From the NCBI GenBank assembly GCA_963783945.1, contig CAWAPS010000006.1, positions 372,001 through 436,000 of the forward strand: a DNA stretch of 64,000 nt, given 5' to 3'. Shown here piece by piece: positions 52,572-61,393 of this stretch. The notes under the pieces are model-generated. The model saw nothing but the letters and a program-made list of their open reading frames with translations. It was not told where the DNA came from and searched no databases. The stretch is from CAWAPS01 sp963783945. Its GTDB lineage: Bacteria > Actinomycetota > Acidimicrobiia > Acidimicrobiales > Palsa-688. The translations under genes were made by a program, and so were the position numbers. Every line of letters begins with the position of its first letter. Positions within the stretch are counted from its first letter, which is position 1.

Positions 52572-54029
52572 TCAGAGCAGGTCGGGGTAACGGTCAGCGA
52601 AGGGGCATGTGGCCTCGAAGGCGCGACACGCCCTGAGGACGGTCAATTCGTCATTGCGCTTGCCCAGGACTTGCAGTCCGACCGGAAGCCCGTTGTGCCA
52701 GCCGCAGGGTATAGACGCCGCTGGATAGCCGGCTTTGTTGGCCATCATGGTGTACTCGGTATAGGTCCAGGGGACCAGGTTCGCCTCCTCGCATACCGGT
52801 GCCACCTCGGAGATCACCGGGCTCAACAGTAGGTCGTAGCGCGTAAAGACATCCTGTAGCTGGTCTACTTCCCGCGTCCGAACCGCCGGGGGGATCGCGA
52901 GCGAATATTCGAACTGCGTGGGGTGGTTGTCACGGTGAAGGATGGTCGGCGCCAGCAGGCGCCGTTTGGCGGGATCGGCCAGCGCCCGGGCCAGTTCCGG
53001 CAGCGCCCCGTACTCCCCGTGCTCGGGTGAAGGCATGAAGGCTGCGTTGACCGGATCCTCGAGCTCCCTGGACATGGCCTCGTCGAGGTAGTGCGTCGGA
53101 GCAAAGAGATCCCACGGGTCTTCGAGTCGCAGCGCCGGCTCCTCCACCACCGCACCGAGAGACACGAACTTTTCCACGGCCCGGGCCACGACGGCAACCA
53201 CCTCGGCCTGCTTCGGCCGGATGTAGCCGAAATCGGGCGTCCACGCCATCCGCATCCCCCCGACACCTTCGTCCAAGGCGGACAGAAAGTCGGGAACCGG
53301 GCCTTGAATGGCGCCCGGCCAGCGGCCATCTGGCCCGGAGAGCGCAGCGAGGACCATGGCGGCGTCCCGCACGTCCCGGGTGATCGGCCCGATCCCGCTT
53401 CCAAAGGTGGCGCCCATATGCCCGAACCCCGGGATCCGCCCCCGGCTGGGCAGGAGCCCGAACACCCCGTTCCATGATGACGGGATCCGGATCGAGCCGC
53501 CGCCGTCTGTCCCGATGGCGATAGGCCCGAGCCCGGCCGCGGTGGCAACGGCAGCCCCTCCGCTCGATCCGCCCGAGGTGCGGCGGATATCCCACGGGTT
53601 CAGGCATTCGGCTACCAGGAGGTTCATCGTTCGCCGGAAGAGGGCGAACTCGGGGAGGTTGGTCTTGCCGAAAATGATGCCGCCGGCGGACCGGATGCGT
53701 TCTGCTGCGATCGAGTCCTCTTCCGGAACGAAGTCCTGGTAGATGCGGGATCCATCCGTCGTTCGCATGCCCCGGGTCCAGAGAGAATCCTTGAGGGAGA
53801 CAGGAATCCCGTGCAGCGGGCCCAGCTCCCCGCCCCGCTGGACTGCATCCTCGGCCCGGCGGGCTGCTGCCAGGGCATCTTCAGGCATCACAGTGATGAA
53901 GGCGTGCAGGGTGCCGTCGAGTCTGCCGACGCGGTCCAGGACGTCGCGGGTTACTTCTACAGGCGATACCTCCCGGGCCCGGATCAACTCCTCCAGGCGC
54001 CATGCCGGCAACCAGCTCAGGTTATCCAT
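52572..54029 (-). CDS. Amidase (amidase-signature family)
   Basis: 485 residues. Catalytic triad visible: Lys80 (GIPVSLKDSLW), cis-Ser in RTSGGSSGGAAVA (155/156) and nucleophile Ser179 in GTDGGGSIRIPSS. FGKTNLPEFA and GFGHMGATFGSGIGPITRDVRDAA are typical. C-terminal NKAGYPAASIPCGWHNGLPVGLQVLGKRNDE completes the fold. It hydrolyses amides in the cytosol. It lies 32 bases downstream of a solute-binding lipoprotein gene on the same strand, so uptake and hydrolysis of an amide substrate is a possible pairing. Confidence 0.92.
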   Translation of the reverse strand: MDNLSWLPAWRLEELIRAREVSPVEVTRDVLDRVGRLDGTLHAFITVMPEDALAAARRAEDAVQRGGELGPLHGIPVSLKDSLWTRGMRTTDGSRIYQDFVPEEDSIAAERIRSAGGIIFGKTNLPEFALFRRTMNLLVAECLNPWDIRRTSGGSSGGAAVATAAGLGPIAIGTDGGGSIRIPSSWNGVFGLLPSRGRIPGFGHMGATFGSGIGPITRDVRDAAMVLAALSGPDGRWPGAIQGPVPDFLSALDEGVGGMRMAWTPDFGYIRPKQAEVVAVVARAVEKFVSLGAVVEEPALRLEDPWDLFAPTHYLDEAMSRELEDPVNAAFMPSPEHGEYGALPELARALADPAKRRLLAPTILHRDNHPTQFEYSLAIPPAVRTREVDQLQDVFTRYDLLLSPVISEVAPVCEEANLVPWTYTEYTMMANKAGYPAASIPCGWHNGLPVGLQVLGKRNDELTVLRACRAFEATCPFADRYPDLL

Positions 54030-54061
54030 CCACCATCACCTCCGGACGATCAGGACGAGGG

Positions 54062-55309
54062 CTACACCCTTTGGCCGGGGAGAATGGTGCCGCACACCGG
54101 GTCCGCCCCGGAGACGAGGTGGAACGTGGTGCCCGAGTACTGGGTAACCCAAACGCAGTTGTCCGCTCCGGCCGCCTGGCCCCGCTGGTTCATGCCAAAA
54201 CCGACGGAGTGGCTTCCGAACAGGCCCGCGGCGTTGTACTGGCGGATGCCGAGCATGGTGTTGATGAACTGGGCCTGGGTCGGGTGGGGTCCCGCCGCTT
54301 TCAGCCCCGTGACGAAGCCATCCACGGCGACGTAGGCGATGTACTCGCTGAGACTCGGGTCGCCGCTCACACCGGCATACTGCTGCATGGCTTTCTGGAA
54401 CCGTTCCGTGGCCGCCGTGTGCATCTCCACCGGCTCGAAGCTGAGGGTGAAGTACGCTCCCTGCGCGGCTTGCTCCGCCCCCGGGCCCGCGGAGGTCAGG
54501 TCGGCGCCGTAGCCAACAGACAGGAGCGGCGCCTTTAGATTCACTCCTTGCTGGTGCAGGGCGCTCAGGATCAAGAAGGCGGCGTTCTCGTCGATCGCGG
54601 CGATAAAGCCATTGACCCCGGCGTTCTTCATCGCCAGTACTACCGGTCCCACGTTGGTGGTACCGAACGGCAGGTTGGCGTTCAAATAACCGACCTTGAC
54701 ACCCGCCTGCTGGGCCGAGATGGCGGCCCCCTTGGCGGCCTCCGACGAGCTCGGAGAAATGCTGTACCCGAGGGATGCCAGATTGGTTACGCCAATGTTC
54801 TTGAAAAACGTCCCGAAAGTGCTGGCCACCTTGGTGTAGTCCTCAGTTCCGAAGACGGAGAACATGTTGCGGCTGCCGATCCACTCGGTGGAGTCGTTGG
54901 CGGAGCCGACCACCGGAATGCCGTGCGAGGTCAAGAAGGGGGCAGCGGCGAAGGTCAGGCCCGACAGCGCCAGCACGGCGAAGACGTGATCCTGCAACAC
55001 CAGCTTTTGCGCCCCGGCCAGCGCTCCCGCCGGTGACGAACCGGTGTCGGCGACCACGTACTTGATCTTGTAGCCCTCCGAATTGACGAGGCCGACCCCC
55101 GCCTTGATCCCTAGCGGCGTGGTCCTCCCTGCGCTCGCTATCGGTCCGGTCAGGTCCGTAAGCACCCCCAGCGTGTACGTCTGCCCCGACCCGCCGGACG
55201 CACCGGTAGGCGCATTCGCGCTGCTCTTGCCGCTCGCGCTGCTGCCGCACCCGACGGCGACCAGCGCCACACCGGCCAGGCAGGCCAACACTGCTCTCCT
55301 TCGCCTCAT
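54062..55309 (-). CDS. Branched-chain-type (Peripla_BP_6) ABC solute-binding lipoprotein, copy 3
   Basis: 415 residues; signal MRRRRAVLACLAGVALVAVG-Cys21 and a Ser/Gly linker. Core: YTLGVLTDLTGPIASAG, YVVADTGSSPAGALAGAQKLVLQDHVFAVLALSGLTFAAAPF, GIPVVGSANDSTEWIGSRN; ends DPVCGTILPGQRV, parallel to the other two copies. No permease genes adjoin it. Followed by the amidase gene, likely same transcript. Confidence 0.9.
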   Translation of the reverse strand: MRRRRAVLACLAGVALVAVGCGSSASGKSSANAPTGASGGSGQTYTLGVLTDLTGPIASAGRTTPLGIKAGVGLVNSEGYKIKYVVADTGSSPAGALAGAQKLVLQDHVFAVLALSGLTFAAAPFLTSHGIPVVGSANDSTEWIGSRNMFSVFGTEDYTKVASTFGTFFKNIGVTNLASLGYSISPSSSEAAKGAAISAQQAGVKVGYLNANLPFGTTNVGPVVLAMKNAGVNGFIAAIDENAAFLILSALHQQGVNLKAPLLSVGYGADLTSAGPGAEQAAQGAYFTLSFEPVEMHTAATERFQKAMQQYAGVSGDPSLSEYIAYVAVDGFVTGLKAAGPHPTQAQFINTMLGIRQYNAAGLFGSHSVGFGMNQRGQAAGADNCVWVTQYSGTTFHLVSGADPVCGTILPGQRV

Positions 55310-55385
55310 CTGTCCTCCCCTTTTTTACAGTCCGTGTCGCAGGCTAAACTGTCAGACGCTTCGCCTCGGCAGGCGTACCTTACCT

Positions 55386-56522
55386 TCAGTTGCCTGTAGT
55401 CAGCCCATACACTGCGGCGGCGTTACCAGCTAGCACTTTGTGCTTTGAAACCGGGTCGAAGCCCTCGGTGAGCTTCTCGATGTGCTGCGCCGAGTTGGGC
55501 CACAAAGTGACGCTGTGGGGGTAGTCGATGGAGAACATCACCGCGTCAGCCAGGGAGGGGTCCTGCCGAATGGCGTTGTAGCCATAATGATCATCGAGCG
55601 TGGTCACAAACACGTTGTGGCCCACGTACTCGCTCGGCTTCCGCTCAATGGGAAGGTGAGACCAGTGGCGTTGCTGCTCGAAGTTCTGGTCCATGTTTTC
55701 GCGCCAAAACGGAACCCATCCGCAGTTGACTTCTCCAGCCACGATCTTGAGATTGGGATGACGCTCGAAGACCCCTCCGAAGATCATGTAGGTCAGGGGT
55801 TCGACGGCGGAGAAAAACCTGACGGCAATGCCGCCCACGTTGATCCCGGGCACGTCCATGCGGAAGGAGCTCAGGTCGCCCTTGGGTTTGCCGCCATGAT
55901 TGCGGTGGAACGAGAAGGGAATTCCCCTCTCTGAAGCGGCTTCCCACAACTGATCGTAGTAGGACTCGAAATACGGACGCTGCGGCGACCCGGGTAGGTA
56001 AAAAGCCCGGGCTCCCTTATCCTTCATCCTCTCGAACTCCGCCAGGCTGGCATCCATCCCGTCGTCCACGGGGAGGATGGCGAGGCCCACCATGCGTCGT
56101 GGATCGGCGCCGCAAAAGTCTTCGATCAGCCAATCGTTGTAGGTCTGCATGATCGCGTGAGCGAGTCCTCGATCCTCCAGGGTGAACGACGCCGCACCCA
56201 ACCCCGGATAGAGCACCACTGCGTCGATGCCATCCAGATCCATGTCCTCGAGATGGGCCGCCCCGTCATAGTTGCCAGGGAGGATCTCATCCCACGTCAA
56301 CCCCGCAGCAGCATAGGTACCCGTGGCCCGTTTCTGACCGGCCACCGCCTCGAGCCCGAAAGTGTGTCCCGGCGGCTTGCCGTCAAAGCTCCAGCCATCA
56401 CCGCCGTCTGGGCCTCGCACCACCCGCGGCGCCCGCTCTCGGTATTCCTTCGGCAGCCGCTCCACGTAGAGGTCCCTGGGGTCGATGAGATGGTTGTCCG
56501 CCGAGATGACCGAATAGTTCAT
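55386..56522 (-). CDS. Amidohydrolase-2 family TIM-barrel hydrolase, third copy
   Basis: 378 residues; GGGGGGGAA precedes ATG 56522. VISADNHLIDP (DxH metal motif), IPFSFHRNHGG (His), LKIVAGEVNCGWVPF and AVMFSIDYPHSVTLWPNS (catalytic Asp in SIDYPH). GIDAVVLYPGLGA and NDWLIEDFCGADPRRMVGLAILP are typical family segments. It lies upstream of the binding protein and amidase on the same strand and may be part of that transcript. Confidence 0.85.
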   Translation of the reverse strand: MNYSVISADNHLIDPRDLYVERLPKEYRERAPRVVRGPDGGDGWSFDGKPPGHTFGLEAVAGQKRATGTYAAAGLTWDEILPGNYDGAAHLEDMDLDGIDAVVLYPGLGAASFTLEDRGLAHAIMQTYNDWLIEDFCGADPRRMVGLAILPVDDGMDASLAEFERMKDKGARAFYLPGSPQRPYFESYYDQLWEAASERGIPFSFHRNHGGKPKGDLSSFRMDVPGINVGGIAVRFFSAVEPLTYMIFGGVFERHPNLKIVAGEVNCGWVPFWRENMDQNFEQQRHWSHLPIERKPSEYVGHNVFVTTLDDHYGYNAIRQDPSLADAVMFSIDYPHSVTLWPNSAQHIEKLTEGFDPVSKHKVLAGNAAAVYGLTTGN

Positions 56523-56712
56523 TTCCCCCCCGCTGATCGTCCCGAGTACTTGACCCTGCTAACGAAGCTACCGCATGTTAGCCCCCCGAGTCAACGGCTG
56601 AGGTCGCTCGCTTCCACAGACCAGGATCAGCACTCACCGACGTATCAGGTCGGAATGAATCATCCTCGCATCGGACTGCAGACCTTGTGGCGGCGGCCGT
56701 GGAGACCCGTCG

Positions 56713-57012
56713 TTACCCGCCAGTGCCGACCGCTGCACCGGCAAGTTGGCGGGCCCGATACAGGCGCCGCCGTCCTCGCTCGGAGGTCCCTCCCCACACC
56801 CCGTGCTCGATGCGATTGACGAGCGCGTATTCCAGGCAGGGTTGCTGTACCGGGCAGGTCGCGCAGATCTTTCGGGCGATCTCGACGCCGACGCCGTCTA
56901 CGGGAAAAAACACGTTGGGCGGGTGTTCTCCGCAGGCTGCGAGGGCCATCCAGGTGGAGTCAGCGGTCATCGGGTCCAAAGCCCTTCCATCGGTCGTCGT
57001 GTCCGCTTCCAC
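56713..57012 (-). CDS. WhiB-family iron-sulphur regulator
   Basis: 99 residues. Four cluster ligands Cys27, Cys50, Cys53 and Cys59 in the WhiB arrangement (AACGEHPP, KICATCPVQQPCLEYAL), then the GVWGGTSERGRRRL turn and basic DNA/sigma contact. WhiB proteins bind 4Fe-4S and sigma-A region 4 and control development, redox response or resistance. Found only in Actinobacteria and their phages, which supports the taxon. Single gene. Confidence 0.93.
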   Translation of the reverse strand: MEADTTTDGRALDPMTADSTWMALAACGEHPPNVFFPVDGVGVEIARKICATCPVQQPCLEYALVNRIEHGVWGGTSERGRRRLYRARQLAGAAVGTGG

Positions 57013-57365
57013 TAGACGTCCTGTGGCTGTGGAGACTATGAGATCGGCCTGAGAACTCCCGGCAGTCTGTGACGTTGGTCGAGCCCGTCACCTGAGCAGA
57101 CAGAACGGCCTAGATTCCCCATGGGTCAGGCTGTGGTCAATAGTCGTTGAGGCGCCCAGGCAAAGAGTCCGCCTGATTCGATCCAAACCTAAAGGGGACG
57201 GCAGCTCGGCGGAGGAGGGCCGCACCGCTGGCCCAAGACCCAATCCCCGGGCTCGAGTGGCGCTCGAAGGGGAGCTGTTTGGCCAACGCTTCCTCGTCAC
57301 GGACAAGCCCAAAGGCACACGCCTCTGTCGTCGTGGTCGTGGCCGACTTCCGCCCCCTGAAGGAC
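57013..57365. other. Spacer between WhiB and the VWA operon
   Basis: Downstream of the VWA genes and upstream of WhiB, both on the minus strand. Open frames are low-complexity artefacts. WhiB regulatory signals must lie here, but no clear promoter is seen. Confidence 0.4.
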
Positions 57366-58496
57366 CTACGGGTAGGGGCTCCACCGGATCGACGCGGCGA
57401 TACAAACAAGGGCGAGCACGGCGGCGATCGCGGCAAAGGTCGCCGTGACCTCGTGGCGCTCCTTCTGCACCGTCACGTCTTTTGGCAGATTGGCAAACAC
57501 CTTGCTGAGTTGCGACGCGTCCTGGGCGGTGTAGCTGACGCCGCCGGTGCGCTGGGAGACCTGTTGGAGGGTGGGCAAATCGGCCACCAGCGGTGAGCGG
57601 CCGCCGAACCCACCGCCGCCGAACCCACCGCCGCCGAAGCCAGCGCCACCGAAGCCGAACCCCTCCTGTCCTGTGTCGCCACCGAGCTGCTGCGGCGAGC
57701 ACACCAAGGGCGCCGGGTGCGTTGTGCCGAAGCCGATGGTGTAGATGCGGACCCGCCGGGCGACGGCGTAGGGCACGGCGTCCAGCGGTTCGATCCCCTG
57801 TGTGTTGGCGCCGTCGGTCAACAGCACTACGACATCGGGCACGTAGCCGTGGGTGCCGGGCTTCGGCGCTGCGGGCGCGCCCTCGTTTGCACTGGCGCCG
57901 GCCTCCGGCGCGGCTGCAGCGCTCGACACTGCGTTGCCCACCGGCTGGACCTGCGGGTTGACCTCGGCGATGGCGTCGAGGGCCTTCAGCATGGCGGCGC
58001 CGATAGCAGTGCCCGTGCTGGTGGCGAGGTTGTTGATGGCGCTCTGCAAGGCCTTGTGGTCGGTCGTAGGCGGGACCGCGAGTTCGGCGAACCCCGAAAA
58101 GACGACCAGCCCCATCCGTGTGCCCCTCGGCTGTGCATCGACGAAATCGCGTGCTGCCTTCTGGGCCACGCTCAATCGGTTGGGCTGCACGTCGGTCGAG
58201 CACATCGACCGCGACTCATCGAGGGCGAGGATGATCGACGTGCGTCCGATCGGCACGTCAGAGGTGATCTGAGGCCGGGCGGACGCCAGAGCGAGCAGGC
58301 CGAGGCTGGCCAGTAACAGGGCGACAGGGAGGTGGCGCTGCCAGCGCGACCGGCGCGGAACGGCTTTGCGCAGGAGGGCGAGGCTCGAATAGGTGACCGC
58401 CTGGCGCCGGCGGCGCCGCATCGCCAGGAAGTAGACGCCGAGCGTCACAGGAACGGTGAGCAGGAGCAGGAGGGCGACTGGCCAGGTGAAAGTCAG
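57366..58496 (-). CDS. Membrane VWA-domain protein (BatA/BatB-like), with Gly/Phe-rich loop
   Basis: About 376 residues. No ATG, GTG or TTG exists in frame near the natural N-terminus, so a CTG at 58496 (Leu-Thr-Phe-Thr-Trp-Pro), directly overlapping the previous gene's end, is proposed; a sequence error is the alternative. Two membrane helices (ALLLLLTVPVTLGVYFLAM, LPVALLLASLGLLALASA) precede a VWA domain with DESRSM (metal site DxSxS) and VVLLTDGANTQG. Near residue 240 lies a Gly/Phe repeat (FGGGGFGGGGFGG). A C-terminal helix (AAIAAVLALVCIAASIRW) closes it. Likely a partner of MoxR in assembling or activating a complex. Confidence 0.8.
   Translation of the reverse strand: MTFTWPVALLLLLTVPVTLGVYFLAMRRRRRQAVTYSSLALLRKAVPRRSRWQRHLPVALLLASLGLLALASARPQITSDVPIGRTSIILALDESRSMCSTDVQPNRLSVAQKAARDFVDAQPRGTRMGLVVFSGFAELAVPPTTDHKALQSAINNLATSTGTAIGAAMLKALDAIAEVNPQVQPVGNAVSSAAAAPEAGASANEGAPAAPKPGTHGYVPDVVVLLTDGANTQGIEPLDAVPYAVARRVRIYTIGFGTTHPAPLVCSPQQLGGDTGQEGFGFGGAGFGGGGFGGGGFGGRSPLVADLPTLQQVSQRTGGVSYTAQDASQLSKVFANLPKDVTVQKERHEVTATFAAIAAVLALVCIAASIRWSPYP
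57598..57660 (-). repeat. Imperfect 15-bp repeats coding for Gly-Gly-Phe-Gly units
   Basis: CCGCCGAACCCACCG repeats in tandem, about four diverged units, and encodes Gly-Gly-Gly-Phe-Gly segments within the VWA protein. Such an in-frame repeat can change length between strains. Confidence 0.7.
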
Positions 58497-58497
58497 C

Positions 58498-59487
58498 TCA
58501 CACCACCCGACCGAACCACAGTATCGACAGCAGCGCTCCGGCGACGAGGAGCAGGGCGGCGGCAGCCGAGAAGATGCCAGTGATCTCGGTGCGCTGAGTG
58601 ACCACCGTGAAGTGCAGGTCGATCGTCTTGGAGATGGCTGCCAGGCCGGCCGCGTCATTGGCTTGGTAGTAGGACCCGTTTGTCACGGTGGCCACCTGTT
58701 TCAGCACGTCGCTGTCCAGGGCCGTCGCAACAGTGAATCCCCCGATCTGAACCGTCGTGCCAGCAGTCGTACCGATCCCCACGGTCTGGACGTGGACACC
58801 GGCGACGGACGCCAACCGCGCCATCGTCTCCCCACTGGGCTGGCTTGTCTCTTCCCCGTCGGAGAAGAGCACGATCGTCGCCCCCCCGTAGTAGCCGATA
58901 TCGACATGGCCGGAGTCGCTGCCCAGAGCGGCGGCGTTGATGGTCAAGGTCTTGCCTGCGATGGCATCGAGCGAGGTGAGGAGTCCCTGTCCCAACGACG
59001 TGCCACCTCCCAGAGAAAGACGATCGATGGCGGTGAGCACCTCGGCGTGGGCCAGCGTCGGCGGCTGCACGATCACTGCGGCCTGACCGAAGGCCACGAC
59101 CCCGATGCGGACGGCCGACGGCTGCTGGCGGACGAACGCCAAGGCCGCCGTCTTCGCCGCCTCGATGCGGGTCGGCTTGACGTCGGTGGCCGCCATGCTA
59201 TTGGAGACGTCGATGGCGAGGACAACCGTCGCTTGGCGCCGCGGGGTCTTCACCGTCGCCACCGGGCGGGCCAGGGCGACGACGAGGAGGGTGAGCGCGA
59301 CAGCGAACAGCACGAACGGCACGTGCCGGCGCAACCCAGGCCGTCGACCGCCAGCAGTCGTGACGAGCCCCTGCCCGGCGAGGGCGGCGACTCGCCGCGC
59401 CCGCCATCTCCGTGCTAACACATAGGCGGCCACCAAGGCTGGGATGACCACGAGACCCGTGAGCATCCACGGCGACCGAAACGTCAT
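58498..59487 (-). CDS. Membrane VWA-domain protein (BatA-like)
   Basis: 329 residues. Helices MLTGLVVIPALVAAYVLA and HVPFVLFAVALTLLVVALA flank a basic loop; then VWA with AIDVSNSM (Asp93-x-Ser95-x-Ser97 metal site), GGGTSLGQGL (Thr) and IVLFSDGEETSQ (Asp). C-terminal helix IFSAAAALLLVAGALLSILW. The start overlaps the DUF58 stop by four bases. Part of the MoxR-DUF58-VWA module. Confidence 0.9.
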   Translation of the reverse strand: MTFRSPWMLTGLVVIPALVAAYVLARRWRARRVAALAGQGLVTTAGGRRPGLRRHVPFVLFAVALTLLVVALARPVATVKTPRRQATVVLAIDVSNSMAATDVKPTRIEAAKTAALAFVRQQPSAVRIGVVAFGQAAVIVQPPTLAHAEVLTAIDRLSLGGGTSLGQGLLTSLDAIAGKTLTINAAALGSDSGHVDIGYYGGATIVLFSDGEETSQPSGETMARLASVAGVHVQTVGIGTTAGTTVQIGGFTVATALDSDVLKQVATVTNGSYYQANDAAGLAAISKTIDLHFTVVTQRTEITGIFSAAAALLLVAGALLSILWFGRVV

Positions 59488-60374
59488 CGGCGGCGCCTGT
59501 TTCCCACCCCGGCCATGCGCAAGAAGGCGCTCAGGAGATCGTCCTCGGTCGACACGACGTGGAGATCGACCCGGGCGCGCGCCACGGCCCGCCGGATGGT
59601 GTCGTCCTGCTCCGCGGCCACCGCCAAGAGCCGGCGGCGCAGCTCGGGATCACTGCTATCGACGAGCAGCTGCTCGCCTGACTCGGCGTCCTGCACGTAG
59701 AGGAGCCCGGAGTCGGGGAGCTCGTACTCGCGCGGATCCACCAGCCGGACGGCGACGACCTCGTGCCGCTCGGTGAGCCGCAGCAGCGGCCGTTCCCACC
59801 CAGGCTCGCTGATGAAATCGGAGATCAGCACGACGAGCGACCGGCGACGCACCAATCGGGCGGCGGTGTCGAGCAGCACGTTGAGGTCGGTCACCGAGCC
59901 CCCGGCCACCGGGCGGAGCAGCTCGCCCAACAATGCCAGCACCTGGTTTCGCCCTTGCCGGGGAAGGATCGTCCGCTGCTGGTCGCCGTCGTAGACGATC
60001 GCGCCAACCCGATTACCGCCGCGCACCAGGAGCTGACCGAAGGTGGCAGCCAGGTCGCACAGGACCCGCTCTTTTGTCCGCTCGACGGCGCCGAACGCCA
60101 TCGATCGGGAGCGATCGAGCAGGAGCCACGCCGTCAGCTCACGGTCCTCCATGAACTCCCGGACGAACAGTTCGTCCATCCGGGCGGTAACGTTCCAGTC
60201 GATGTAGCGGACGTCATCACCCCACTGGTAACTGCGCATGTCCCGGAAGTCGGTGCCGTGACCGCGCAGCAGAGTGCGGTAATCGCCCTGCAGACGCCCG
60301 TCCAGACGCCGGATGACCTGCCACTCGAGGTGGCGCAAGACCCGTTCGGGGGTCAGGCCGGCGGTGGTGCCCAC
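59484..60374 (-). CDS. DUF58 domain protein
   Basis: 296 residues. YRTLLRGHGTDFRDMRSYQWGDDVRYIDWNVTARMDELFVREFMEDRELTAWLLLDRSRSMAFG is the family core (G.DF...R.Y..GD..R.IDWN.TAR). VVLISDFISEPGW is its VWA-like Asp motif. The function is not known in detail; genes always sit next to MoxR ATPases. It overlaps MoxR by 22 bases and VWA by four. Confidence 0.92.
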   Translation of the reverse strand: MGTTAGLTPERVLRHLEWQVIRRLDGRLQGDYRTLLRGHGTDFRDMRSYQWGDDVRYIDWNVTARMDELFVREFMEDRELTAWLLLDRSRSMAFGAVERTKERVLCDLAATFGQLLVRGGNRVGAIVYDGDQQRTILPRQGRNQVLALLGELLRPVAGGSVTDLNVLLDTAARLVRRRSLVVLISDFISEPGWERPLLRLTERHEVVAVRLVDPREYELPDSGLLYVQDAESGEQLLVDSSDPELRRRLLAVAAEQDDTIRRAVARARVDLHVVSTEDDLLSAFLRMAGVGNRRRR

Positions 60375-61393
60375 TGCCGCTTGTTTTGAGCCGTCGAGGC
60401 CACAGTTCGCAGCACAACTTCAGGGATCGGGACCCTCCTCAGGATGGCGTCGACGACGGCCTCCGCGGTCACGTCGTCGCCGAGCGCCTCATAGGAAAGG
60501 ACCAGGCGATGGCGGAGGACATCCGGAGCGATCGTCTGCACGTCCTCCGGTAGAACGTACTCACGACCTCGCACCAGAGCCAGCGACTGCGCGGCAGCGA
60601 CCATGTAGATCGACGCCCGCGGGCTCACGCCATAGGTGACGTAACGGGCGATGTCCGGCAGGCCAACCGACGACGGGTTCCTGGTGGCGGCCGCCACCCG
60701 GACGGCATATTCGATCAGGGCCGGGTCGACAAATACCCCCTGCGCCGCCCGCTGGAGACCCCTGAGCTGCTGGGCGTCCATCACCTCCTGCACCTTCTCG
60801 AGGCCTCCGATCATCCGCTCCACGATGACGAACTCCTCGGTGGCGGTCGGGTAATCGACCAGCACCTTCAGCATGAACCGGTCAACCTGGGCCTCAGGTA
60901 GCGGGTAGGTCCCGTCAGATTCGATCGGGTTCTGCGTTGCCATGACCAGAAACGGATCGGGCAACGGGTGGGTCTCGCGGCCGATGGTGACTTGGCGCTC
61001 CTGCATGGCCTCAAGCAGCGCGCTCTGCACCTTGGCCGGTGCCCGGTTGATCTCGTCGGCGAGGACCAGGTTGGCGAAGATCGGGCCAAGCGACACATCA
61101 AACTCGCCGAGCTTCTGGTTGTAGATTCTGGTGCCGACGATGTCGGCCGGCACCAGGTCGGGCGTGAACTGGATGCGCTGGAACTCGATGCCCAGCGCGT
61201 CCGCAAAGGTCTTCACCGCCAGCGTCTTGGCCAGGCCGGGCACGCCCTCGACGAGCAAGTGACCCCGGGCCAAGAGGGCAACGACCATCCTCTCGAGCAG
61301 CACGTCCTGGCCGACGATGACCCGCTTCACCTGATAGAGCACCTGCTCGAGCGACATCTCTGGTCCGCCGGTGGCGCCGGCCCCGGCGTTCAT
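60353..61393 (-). CDS. MoxR-family AAA+ ATPase
   Basis: 346 residues. Walker A GVPGLAKT (residues 50-57), Walker B LVLADEINRAP, the sensor region ATQNPIESDGTYPLPEAQVDRFML and a lid domain with GVSPRASIYMVAAAQSLAL. It acts as a chaperone-like ATPase with the VWA proteins encoded downstream, which hold the metal sites used in substrate maturation. The start overlaps the protease gene's stop by four bases (ATGA). Confidence 0.94.
   Translation of the reverse strand: MNAGAGATGGPEMSLEQVLYQVKRVIVGQDVLLERMVVALLARGHLLVEGVPGLAKTLAVKTFADALGIEFQRIQFTPDLVPADIVGTRIYNQKLGEFDVSLGPIFANLVLADEINRAPAKVQSALLEAMQERQVTIGRETHPLPDPFLVMATQNPIESDGTYPLPEAQVDRFMLKVLVDYPTATEEFVIVERMIGGLEKVQEVMDAQQLRGLQRAAQGVFVDPALIEYAVRVAAATRNPSSVGLPDIARYVTYGVSPRASIYMVAAAQSLALVRGREYVLPEDVQTIAPDVLRHRLVLSYEALGDDVTAEAVVDAILRRVPIPEVVLRTVASTAQNKRQWAPPPA

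Noticed and set aside
57088..58203. 371-codon minus-strand frame over the VWA gene
   Set aside because: Arg-rich, off-frame translation. The VWA frame has membrane helices and metal-site motifs.
58456..59418. 320-codon plus-strand frame opposite the second VWA gene
   Set aside because: Composition is unlike a protein (Arg/Asp/Gly), and it is antisense to a clear VWA domain.
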